This document shows, in pieces, positions 8,451 to 15,380 of a stretch of 64,000 bases of DNA. The notes beneath the pieces were generated by a model that searched no databases, had not been told where the DNA came from, and saw only the letters and a program-made list of their open reading frames with translations. A program made the translations under genes and the position numbers. The DNA is from an uncultured Robinsoniella sp. (GTDB taxonomy: Bacteria > Bacillota > Clostridia > Lachnospirales > Lachnospiraceae). Within the stretch, counting starts at the first letter, position 1, and every line of letters starts with the position of its first letter. The stretch is taken from the NCBI GenBank assembly GCA_900539655.1, contig UQCR01000014.1, positions 1 through 64,000 of the forward strand. Direction: 5' to 3'.

Positions 8451-9965
8451 CTAAATCCTTTTAATTTTTTTGGAAGGTGTTTTTACAAATTCTTCTTCTC
8501 TGACCTTCAATCCATGAATTCTCTTATATACCGGTCTGTCCCTGTTATATGCATCCAGAATATTCTGCAGCTCTGCTTCAATATTTTTTATGCGCTTTTT
8601 CTTAGCATATTCGTAATCAGGGAAGATTTCTGCCTGAATCAGGCTGTCTTTTTCACTCACTATAATTTCTTTTACCAGCGGTGCTTTGCTTATTTGGTTC
8701 TCCAGCTCTTCGGGTGAGACATTCTCTCCGTTATTTAAGATGATCAGATTCTTTTTGCGGCCAGTGATATATAGAAAATGATCTTCATCTGCATATCCCA
8801 GATCACCGGTCTTTAGCCAGCCGTCTTCCAATGTCTCTGCCGTTTCCTTTGGCATCTTATAATATCCCAGCATTACGGAAGAACTTTTCACCCAGATCTC
8901 TTCTTCTACTATCTTCACTTCGCATCCCGGCAGAAGCTTTCCGACAGAATTTTTGCGGCTGTCCCATTCCAGGTTCGTACTTATGACCGGCGAACATTCA
9001 GTCATTCCGTACCCTTGAAGAATGCGGATGCCATATGCCTGAAATCCGTCAATTAGATCCGGATTCAAATAAGCTCCTCCGCTGCAAATCGTTTTGAGAT
9101 TACCGCCAAGAGCGGCTTTCGCCACCATTTTCTTCGGTAAAATTCCCGTTGCATCCACAATCTTTGCATATAGGGATTCAATTACCATTGGCACCAGTAA
9201 GACGATTTCCGGTTTAAATAGTTTCATATTCTTCTGCACATGCATGATGGAATCATTGATACAGATTACCATTCCAATGTAAATTGCTTTTAAAATATCC
9301 ATGGTGAAGCAATAAGCATGATGGATGGGCAAAAGTGTCATGGATATGGTTCCAGCCGGAATTTTCATATCCAGGCACACCGCATTATCAGCCAGATTGC
9401 GGTGACTCAGCATAACGCCTTTGCTTTTTCCGGTTGTTCCCGAGGTAAAGAGAATTGCTGTCATTTTATCACAGTCAATATCGGAATAAAAGCTGCCCTC
9501 ATTCTCTTCAATAAGCCTGCCAAAAGACAGGATTTCATCCGAATGCTCCAAAGCCTGCATGGAAATCAGATACTGAATCTGGGGGCATTTCTCTTTTACA
9601 GCCTGTATTAGATCCTTTCGCAGTTCATCAAATACCAGGACGCTGATATCCGCACGGTTTAAAAGCTCACACACTTCCTCAGCCGGCAGCTGGGCATCCA
9701 GCGGTACCGCCACACTGCCCGAATTAACAGTGCCGAAATAACTGATAATCCATTGATATGTAGTAGGGCCTATGACAGCCACATGCTTTTCCAGCATATG
9801 CAGCTTTTCCAGTGACCTGCTGAATGCTTCACTGTCTTTTTGAATATCCCGATAGGTTTTCGTTATGACTTCTTTACGCACCTTATACCGGATTGCAGAG
9901 GCTTCCCCATACTTTTCTGCTGCGTACTCTATAATGTCTCTCATATTTTGGATGTTTGTTTCCAT
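8451..9965 (-). CDS. Acyl-adenylating ligase (AMP-binding enzyme)
   Basis: A 504-residue ANL-superfamily enzyme that should activate a carboxylic acid as acyl-AMP and load it onto CoA or, given the neighbours, onto the acyl carrier protein. The phosphate loop TSGTTGKSKG is at 174-183, the core GYGMTECSP at 318-326, the hinge TGDLGYADED at 386-395 and the C-terminal catalytic lysine in TPSKKIKR. The start at 9965 has GGGAGGAG 4 bases upstream; nine further codons upstream have none. It is the last gene of the MerR-led operon, 59 bases after the ACP gene. It resembles long-chain fatty acid-CoA ligases more than amino acid A domains, but the substrate is not decidable by eye. Confidence 0.88.
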   Translation of the reverse strand: METNIQNMRDIIEYAAEKYGEASAIRYKVRKEVITKTYRDIQKDSEAFSRSLEKLHMLEKHVAVIGPTTYQWIISYFGTVNSGSVAVPLDAQLPAEEVCELLNRADISVLVFDELRKDLIQAVKEKCPQIQYLISMQALEHSDEILSFGRLIEENEGSFYSDIDCDKMTAILFTSGTTGKSKGVMLSHRNLADNAVCLDMKIPAGTISMTLLPIHHAYCFTMDILKAIYIGMVICINDSIMHVQKNMKLFKPEIVLLVPMVIESLYAKIVDATGILPKKMVAKAALGGNLKTICSGGAYLNPDLIDGFQAYGIRILQGYGMTECSPVISTNLEWDSRKNSVGKLLPGCEVKIVEEEIWVKSSSVMLGYYKMPKETAETLEDGWLKTGDLGYADEDHFLYITGRKKNLIILNNGENVSPEELENQISKAPLVKEIIVSEKDSLIQAEIFPDYEYAKKKRIKNIEAELQNILDAYNRDRPVYKRIHGLKVREEEFVKTPSKKIKRI

Positions 9966-10024
9966 ATGCTCCTCCCATTTCAGGCTGTCCATAAAGGCAG
10001 CACTTACAACGTCCTATAATGTCA

Positions 10025-10255
10025 TTATGCTTCCTGCAGTTCCTTTATATATTTCACTGCATCACCAACTGTTTTTACATTTACAACTTCGCGCTCTTCT
10101 ACTTCGATATCAAACGTATCTTCTATCTCCCCAACCATACTCATAAAATCGTATGAATTAAATCCCAAATCCTCTATAAACCTGCTCTCTTCATTAATCT
10201 CAGCCGGTTCTACTTCTACATATTCACAAATCATTTCTTTTAATTGCTCCAGCAT
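10025..10255 (-). CDS. Acyl carrier protein, discrete
   Basis: A 76-residue acidic four-helix carrier protein. The 4'-phosphopantetheine attachment serine is Ser34 in LGFNSYDFM; most fatty-acid ACPs have DSL here, so this NSY version is a specialised carrier. Its flanking genes, a condensation domain and an acyl-adenylating ligase, indicate it carries an acyl or aminoacyl thioester between them. The ribosome site is weak. A palindromic repeat element (10374-10461) sits in the 218-base gap between this gene and the condensation gene, so expression relative to the upstream genes may be reduced. Confidence 0.9.
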   Translation of the reverse strand: MLEQLKEMICEYVEVEPAEINEESRFIEDLGFNSYDFMSMVGEIEDTFDIEVEEREVVNVKTVGDAVKYIKELQEA

Positions 10256-10373
10256 CTTTATACCATTGCATATTGCAGGATCTGAGTACTAACTGCAATA
10301 CGGCCACAATAATACCAACTGAAAGAATCAAACTGTGGCTTCCTTTCATAATTATAATTTTCTTTCAGCCTTC

Positions 10374-10461
10374 CTAGAGCGTGTTTTAAAATTCATTCGG
10401 GACAAATCTCCCACAAACTGGAACGCACAGCTGTCGAAAAGCAATTTTCAACACGCTCTAG
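10374..10461. repeat. Palindromic repeat element A
   Basis: An 88-base element bounded by near-perfect terminal inverted repeats: CTAGAGCGTGTT at the left and AACACGCTCTAG at the right, extended by AAAATT/AATTTT. Its core (CGGGACA..TCTCCCACAAACTG) recurs in element F at 54583-54606, showing that both are copies of one family. It lies 12 bases after the condensation-gene stop codon, inside the MerR operon, and would fold into a hairpin in the transcript. Confidence 0.8.
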
Positions 10462-10473
10462 TAAAAGAATTCA

Positions 10474-11877
10474 TTATACATGGTCAATTATCTCTCCCAC
10501 CGTATCTTCGGGATGGGCTGTCCCATAAAATAGTATCTTACAGAGATAGTAATATACATATTCCAATTTTTCCGGTGTCACCGCGCCGGTCTGATATTCA
10601 AAGCTGAAATCCAGCCCATTGTCCTGTGCTCTGTGCATCACCGTAAGATACAGGGTGTGGGCAGCAGCGCCGTTGGTGTACCAGGCAGTCTTATATTTAA
10701 TATCCCCAAGTTTGTCCAATCCCTTACTCTGCATGGTCAGGGGCTGGTAGGTCAGGCTCATGGGTTCATAAGTCTGGGCACCCTTCATTTTATAATGCTT
10801 TCTTCTCACTTCAAAATAAGAAACCGGGTCATAATTGGCATGACGAAATAATTGATTCTGTCCGTCACGGATCTTATGAATCCCTTCCAGGAAAGTCTCA
10901 TTCCTGGAAACAACCGTACGAAAAGGAAAACAATGAATTCTGGTTCCACCGCTTTTTTTCTCAGACAGAGTCGCCCTTCTGGCAATGGTGGTTGTAAGGG
11001 AAACATCATCCATTTCGTTCTCTTTTTGCAAAAAGGTACGCAGTCCCATCATGAGCAGGCATACCATAGAAATCTGGCGTTCCTCACAAAAATCCAAAAG
11101 CTGTCTGGATGGCTGGGCCTCCAGATGGAATACGGTAATGTTCGCATCTACGTTGTCAGTGAGATTGGTAGCAGCACGAAGGTTAGGATTTCCCGAAGAT
11201 ACCCGTTCCTTCATCAGTTTTTCCGAACCGTGTATATCACAGAAAACCGGCTCGGAATTTTTAATAAGGCTTTCAAAAAAAGCGGTATCTCTTTTCTTAG
11301 CTGAAGTTCCTGCCTCGTATGCAATATCCTTTTCCAACTGGGTAATGTAAGATGCCATTTCTTTAGGATAAGCAATACCCTCATACTTATAGTGGCAATA
11401 GATCTCAATGACATCCTTTAAGAAAACAATCAGCGACTGGGCGTCCATGGTCATATGGTCTACCAGCATATAGATGCCCTGATACCCATCCGGAAGCTGA
11501 ATCATAATAATCCTGTTCATTGGGCTGTCAAACCGCTCAAAAGGAATTCCGGTCCATTCTTTCATTTTATCCTCAGCATGTTTCTGCTGCCATCCGGTAA
11601 AATCAAAGTGTTCTATTTCCCGTTCCTCCCTGTCCGCAATGTATTGATACACATTACCAGCTTTATCCTTTGCAAAACGGATACGCATACTCTCACACCT
11701 GGCATATGCTTCATAGATTGCTTTCTTCAGTACTTCCCAGTCCAGATCCTGTTCAATAGCCAGGCTGGTTCCTATATTCAGAACTTGTTTCTTCGGGCAG
11801 TGAGCCAGCGTAAAGAAATGCAGCCGCTGCGCCGCGGTTAATGGATAAACTTTTTTCCCATATCTTGTTTTCATCAT
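10474..11877 (-). CDS. Free-standing condensation-domain acyltransferase
   Basis: A 467-residue protein of the NRPS condensation / PapA / wax-ester-synthase fold superfamily. The catalytic HHxxxDG motif appears as DHMTMDA with the essential second His141 and Asp145 kept. The N-terminal YPLTAAQRLHFF is the C1-like motif. The size equals a single condensation domain with nothing fused. Such enzymes move an acyl group from a carrier protein to an amine or alcohol acceptor. The start overlaps the hydrolase stop by four bases (ATGA), so the two are translationally coupled. The acceptor and product are unknown. It could equally make an amide, an ester or an N-acyl amino acid. Confidence 0.8.
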   Translation of the reverse strand: MMKTRYGKKVYPLTAAQRLHFFTLAHCPKKQVLNIGTSLAIEQDLDWEVLKKAIYEAYARCESMRIRFAKDKAGNVYQYIADREEREIEHFDFTGWQQKHAEDKMKEWTGIPFERFDSPMNRIIMIQLPDGYQGIYMLVDHMTMDAQSLIVFLKDVIEIYCHYKYEGIAYPKEMASYITQLEKDIAYEAGTSAKKRDTAFFESLIKNSEPVFCDIHGSEKLMKERVSSGNPNLRAATNLTDNVDANITVFHLEAQPSRQLLDFCEERQISMVCLLMMGLRTFLQKENEMDDVSLTTTIARRATLSEKKSGGTRIHCFPFRTVVSRNETFLEGIHKIRDGQNQLFRHANYDPVSYFEVRRKHYKMKGAQTYEPMSLTYQPLTMQSKGLDKLGDIKYKTAWYTNGAAAHTLYLTVMHRAQDNGLDFSFEYQTGAVTPEKLEYVYYYLCKILFYGTAHPEDTVGEIIDHV

Positions 11878-12824
11878 AACGCTTCCTCCAAAATGCTGTT
11901 CAAGAATACCTTGATTTTGTTTTCATATTTTTCTGTGTCTTTATAATAACTTTCTGCATGGGCTGCACCTTTCACAATCAGCATCTCTTTACGTGATCTA
12001 CAGGCTTTATACAGCTTATGGCACATCCAGCAGGGTACAAACGTATCTCCATCACCGTGGATAAACAGGATGGGCACGGAGGATTTCGCTACCTCATTTA
12101 AGGCATTGCATTCATTCAGTCCATATCCGGCTTCTCTTTTAGCCATTACATCTGCTATCTGCAGGATTGGAAATGAAGGCAGGTGATATGTATTTTTTAA
12201 AACGGAATCAAATACTTCCCATGCGGATGTGAATCCACAGTCAGATACAATTCCTTTTACACAGCCAGGAAGAGACAGCCCGCTTACCATTAAAGCAGTT
12301 GCACCTCCCATAGAGATGCCATGAAGCATTACCTGGCAGTTCTGTCCGCATCTTTTTTCCAGATAACGGATCCACTTTAACACATCAAATCTGTCCAGAC
12401 ATCCAAATCCAATATAGGTTCCTTCACTCTCCCCGTGTGATCTGTGATCTACAATCAACAGACTGTAACCTAAATGCAGATAAAAATATGCCAGTGAGTT
12501 AAAATCATTGGAACCCCGGCTGGTATAACCATGCAGGCACAGTATCACCTTATCCGGATTGACCCCCGGATAGAAATGGCCTTTAAGCCTTAAACCGTCC
12601 CTTGCAATAATGGAAACTGCTTCGTGTTGCTGTTTGTCTACCCAGCCTTTTTTCTTCCGTATTTCCGGCAGGTATTGATTCCAGTCGGTTCCTGCCATCT
12701 TGGTGGTCCTCTCTTCTTTTGCATTTCCCCGAATCATGGTCCGCCTGAAAAAATAACCGGCAATTCCTGTCTCCACTACTGCTGCTGCTATACCTGCTCC
12801 CAGTAAAATTCCTGATTTACTCAT
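11874..12824 (-). CDS. Membrane-anchored alpha/beta hydrolase
   Basis: A 316-residue serine hydrolase. An N-terminal hydrophobic helix (residues 4-26) followed by RR suggests anchoring to the membrane. The fold motifs are clear: oxyanion LHGYTSRG at 98-105, nucleophile Ser171 in HGISMGG, Asp260 in HGDGDTFVP and His289 in GAAHAESY, a full triad. Relatives include clostridial esterases of the BAAT/YqkD-like type. In this operon it could release or remodel an acyl product, or act as an acyltransferase or thioesterase. It is coupled to the downstream condensation gene by ATGA overlap and lies 12 bases after the SCP2 gene. Confidence 0.85.
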   Translation of the reverse strand: MSKSGILLGAGIAAAVVETGIAGYFFRRTMIRGNAKEERTTKMAGTDWNQYLPEIRKKKGWVDKQQHEAVSIIARDGLRLKGHFYPGVNPDKVILCLHGYTSRGSNDFNSLAYFYLHLGYSLLIVDHRSHGESEGTYIGFGCLDRFDVLKWIRYLEKRCGQNCQVMLHGISMGGATALMVSGLSLPGCVKGIVSDCGFTSAWEVFDSVLKNTYHLPSFPILQIADVMAKREAGYGLNECNALNEVAKSSVPILFIHGDGDTFVPCWMCHKLYKACRSRKEMLIVKGAAHAESYYKDTEKYENKIKVFLNSILEEAL

Positions 12825-12836
12825 CCATAATCCTCC

Positions 12837-13154
12837 TTAAATAAATTTCTGAAGCATCAGTGCCTTGTCAAAATCTCCTTCCACTTTTAACTGCCCCAGC
12901 GTAAATGCCAATATTGGATCCAGCTTTCCTTTTGCAATTTTCAAAAGAGTCTTTGCAGTACAGGTAAACAGTACATCCCTGTCGTAATACTCATATGGTT
13001 CTATATAAAGCTCCCCGTTTTTCACCTCAGCATAAAATGCGCCTTCCGCCTCTCCCTGGATATTGAACTGATATGCCAGGTGTGTGTCTATACCGCTTAC
13101 ATCCGCCTTTGTGAAAATGTTTTTAATTTCTTCAAATAATGCTTCATACGTCAT
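12837..13154 (-). CDS. SCP2 sterol-binding-type lipid carrier
   Basis: A 105-residue protein that is a stand-alone SCP2 domain: alternating beta strands (GAFYAEVKNGELYIEP), the DVLFTCTAKTLLKIAKGKLDP helix region, and the closing LGQLKVEGDFDKALMLQKF that forms the lipid tunnel lid. Members bind fatty acyl chains or other hydrophobic ligands. Its start codon overlaps the MerR stop by four bases, so the regulator and carrier are co-translated. It may present a lipid substrate to the downstream acyl ligase or condensation enzyme, or serve as a ligand sensor; both are inferences from position. Confidence 0.85.
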   Translation of the reverse strand: MTYEALFEEIKNIFTKADVSGIDTHLAYQFNIQGEAEGAFYAEVKNGELYIEPYEYYDRDVLFTCTAKTLLKIAKGKLDPILAFTLGQLKVEGDFDKALMLQKFI

Positions 13155-13561
13155 ATATTTGGCTCCCTTTCTTCCCTGATTCCTTCTTGTTCATCCAAAA
13201 TATCCAGCACGCCTTTGTCATATTCATTTAGTTTTCTGCTGGTAATATCCAGACATTTTTTCATTGCCTGCATGCGGTATTCTAAATATTCACGGTATTG
13301 AGTGATTAGTGTTCTTCTCTGGGACAGTGTAGCTTCTCCCTGCACCAGAAGCGAAATATATTCTTTTATTTTCGCAATTGGCATATCGATTTCCCGGAGG
13401 GCAAGAATCATATCCACCCATTCCACATCCCCTTCCGTGAAGACCCTGGTTCCATTATCCTTTTTCTTAATAAAAGGCAAAAGTCCCTCTTTATCATAAT
13501 AATGTAACGTATAAACTGAAATACCTAATTTTTCTGAAACTTGTTTTACTGAGTATTCCAT
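13151..13561 (-). CDS. MerR-family transcriptional regulator
   Basis: A 136-residue regulator. The winged helix-turn-helix of MerR type covers residues 1-70 (YSVKQVSEKLGISVYTLHYYDKEGLLPF), followed by a long dimerisation helix (about 78-122). There is no cysteine-rich metal loop, so it belongs to the MerR group sensing small organic or hydrophobic ligands rather than metals. It heads the operon with SCP2, hydrolase, condensation, ACP and ligase genes, and its promoter carries the dyad that MerR proteins bind, implying autoregulation. GGAGGCAG precedes the ATG. Confidence 0.93.
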   Translation of the reverse strand: MEYSVKQVSEKLGISVYTLHYYDKEGLLPFIKKKDNGTRVFTEGDVEWVDMILALREIDMPIAKIKEYISLLVQGEATLSQRRTLITQYREYLEYRMQAMKKCLDITSRKLNEYDKGVLDILDEQEGIREEREPNI

Positions 13562-13578
13562 AACTGCCTCCTTGTTTA

Positions 13579-13609
13579 ATTATGCGCTATAGAGTGCGCT
13601 CTATGTCAA
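13579..13609 (-). promoter_or_regulatory. MerR-type promoter with operator in a 19-bp spacer
   Basis: On the minus strand TTGACA (13604-13609) and CATAAT (13579-13584) are 19 bases apart, the over-long spacing characteristic of MerR-activated promoters. Inside the spacer lies the dyad ATAGAG-TGCG-CTCTAT (13589-13604). A bound MerR dimer would untwist the spacer and activate transcription on ligand binding. Confidence 0.85.
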
Positions 13610-13780
13610 TAGGAAAAGATAATACAGTTTATGCAGAATTTGGATAAAAAACTGTATAAATTTCATAGTTCTTTTTTCTTTATGTGTGGGTTTCATGTTG
13701 GATTTTGGAGGATTCTGTCGAATCTCTTTGTATGTGAAAGAATCGGATACCAGGGGTATTCCCAAGAAATGTCCAAAGAA

Positions 13781-13828
13781 AAAACACCAAAGATAAACCT
13801 CTCCGGTAAATGTTCTCTTTGGTGTTTT
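13781..13828. terminator. Bidirectional hairpin downstream of HAD gene
   Basis: AAAACACCAAAG (13781-13792) pairs with CTTTGGTGTTTT (13817-13828), a 12-bp stem with terminal A/T runs on both sides. It closes the HAD transcript on the minus strand. The rest of 13610-13867 holds the MerR promoter and no supported gene. Confidence 0.75.
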
Positions 13829-13867
13829 ATTAATTAATTTGTATAAATAATCATACAGTTCAAATGG

Positions 13868-14671
13868 TTAAATCAATGCAAATTCCTTTAACCCATTGTA
13901 GATCCCGTCTTCGTATATTCCGCTAGTCCTGTATTTTGCAACTTCAAATACCTCCTGGCTGCTGTTGCCCATGGCAATCCCATAATTTACATATTGGATC
14001 ATTTCCAGATCGTTTACGCTGTCTCCGAATGCATAACTTTCCTTTTGATCAATATTCAGGTATTGCAGCAGGGTTTCAATTCCAGTGGCCTTCGAATAAC
14101 CTACTGGCACACATTCCGCATAATTATCATCGTCTGCCTCAAAATGAATGATAGCTTCCAGAATATCTTTTAATTCTTCACGGAATTCCTTTAATTCGGA
14201 TTCTTTTCCAAAATGTACAGTCAATTTGTTCATCTCAATAGAATCTCTATTCTCAATCATAGGCAGAAGCGATACATACTTTCCGGTCATGTGGCGGACC
14301 TGATCCAGGTATTTAGAACGCTTTAAATTCTCATTGTAATACATGGCTTCTCTTCCCTCAAGAATTACTTCCAGGCCGTATTTTGCGGATGCATCCACCA
14401 CCCGCTTTACTTCCTGCCTGCTCAGGATTCGGTTTTCTACCGGTTTGCCATGATATTCCACATAAGTTCCGCAAGCGCCCACAATTCCCTGAAAGCCCAG
14501 ATCAATCAGTTCCTGCATAATCATTGCCCTTGCCCTGCCAGTACAAAGGACAGGGATATGGCCATTCTCAACCAGCATTGCAATCGCCTGCTTCGTAGAT
14601 GGCTCTACCCCTGTCCTGTGATCATATATCGTTCCATCAATATCAAAAAATATTATCTTTTTATTTTTCAT
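13868..14671 (-). CDS. HAD-family (Cof-type) sugar phosphatase
   Basis: A 267-residue haloacid dehalogenase hydrolase of subclass IIB. Motif I DIDGT is at 10-14 with the nucleophile Asp10, motif II is LCTGR, and motif IV is GDSVNDLEM near 215. The cap is the Cof type. Such enzymes dephosphorylate sugar phosphates or related metabolites; the substrate is unknown. The ATG at 14671 is chosen because GAGGAG lies 7-8 bases upstream. An in-frame extension of 26 codons further upstream runs through palindromic element B and is not a plausible coding start. Confidence 0.88.
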   Translation of the reverse strand: MKNKKIIFFDIDGTIYDHRTGVEPSTKQAIAMLVENGHIPVLCTGRARAMIMQELIDLGFQGIVGACGTYVEYHGKPVENRILSRQEVKRVVDASAKYGLEVILEGREAMYYNENLKRSKYLDQVRHMTGKYVSLLPMIENRDSIEMNKLTVHFGKESELKEFREELKDILEAIIHFEADDDNYAECVPVGYSKATGIETLLQYLNIDQKESYAFGDSVNDLEMIQYVNYGIAMGNSSQEVFEVAKYRTSGIYEDGIYNGLKEFALI

Positions 14672-14704
14672 CTTACAACTCCTCATCTGTTCTTGAGCCT
14701 GTCT

Positions 14705-14744
14705 CAGAGCGTGTTTTAAACACACTTTAGAAATACATGCTCTG
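14705..14744. repeat. Palindromic repeat element B (short)
   Basis: CAGAGCGTGTTTT and AAATACATGCTCTG are imperfect inverted repeats forming a 40-base hairpin. The left arm matches the terminal repeat of elements A, C and D. It sits in the 5' leader of the HAD gene, about 34 bases before its start codon. Confidence 0.6.
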
Positions 14745-14887
14745 CTCACCGACGTTTCAATATTAGGATATCGGGAGATGAGGAAAAAGTCAATATAGAA
14801 ATCGCATGATAATTTTTCCTTTTTCGATATGAATTTGGAAAATCTGTCCGAATGTACATTTAAAATGTACTTGCTGGATACAACTTA

Positions 14888-15298
14888 TCAGTGGCTGCAG
14901 TTATGTCCGCAGCTGTGGTCTGCATGGCTGCCGCAGTCACTGTGGCCGTCTCCATGCGCATGTTCATGATGGCTGCATTTTACGTCCGGATTATACTGAA
15001 GCTTGTCTTTCAGCAAATCTGCAACAGCTTCATCTGCATCACCGGAAGCTCCTCCAAACAGCTTGATTCCTGCATCCCTGAGGGCATTCTGGGCTCCTCC
15101 GCCAATGCCGCCGCAGATCAGCACGTCAACACCTGCTTCTTTTAAAAATCCCGCCAGCGCACCATGTCCGCTGCCATTGGTATCCAGCACTTCACTGGAG
15201 ATAATCTCATTTTCATTGATCTCATATACTTTAAATTGGCTGCTATGTCCAAAGTGCTGGAAAATTTGTCCGTTTTCATACGTTACTGCTACTTTCAT
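14888..15298 (-). CDS. NifX/NifB-C-like protein with His/Cys-rich tail
   Basis: A 136-residue protein of the dinitrogenase iron-molybdenum cofactor biosynthesis family (NifX, NafY, NifB C-terminal domain). Residues 1-100 give the conserved fold (MKVAVTYENG, FGHSSQFKVYE, VLICGGIGGGAQNALRDAGI). The last 29 residues hold nine His and four Cys and should bind metal. Lachnospiraceae without nitrogenase commonly carry such proteins, so a role in iron-sulfur cluster or other metal trafficking is more likely than nitrogen fixation; no nif genes are near. TAGGAGG lies 9 bases before the ATG. It is a single gene. Confidence 0.88.
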   Translation of the reverse strand: MKVAVTYENGQIFQHFGHSSQFKVYEINENEIISSEVLDTNGSGHGALAGFLKEAGVDVLICGGIGGGAQNALRDAGIKLFGGASGDADEAVADLLKDKLQYNPDVKCSHHEHAHGDGHSDCGSHADHSCGHNCSH

Positions 15299-15380
15299 GT
15301 TACTAGTCCTCCTATAAATTGAATTTCTTATAGTTTAACATACTTTCGGATATAATTCCAGGGGGGACGGATTTGCTTCG

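Noticed and set aside
14672..14749. N-terminal extension of the HAD phosphatase
   Set aside because: It runs through repeat element B and lacks a ribosome site; the internal ATG at 14671 has GAGGAG.
14888..15298. Evidence for nitrogen fixation
   Set aside because: Only the NifX-like domain is present; no nifHDK, nifE or nifN nearby, and such proteins occur widely in non-fixing clostridia.
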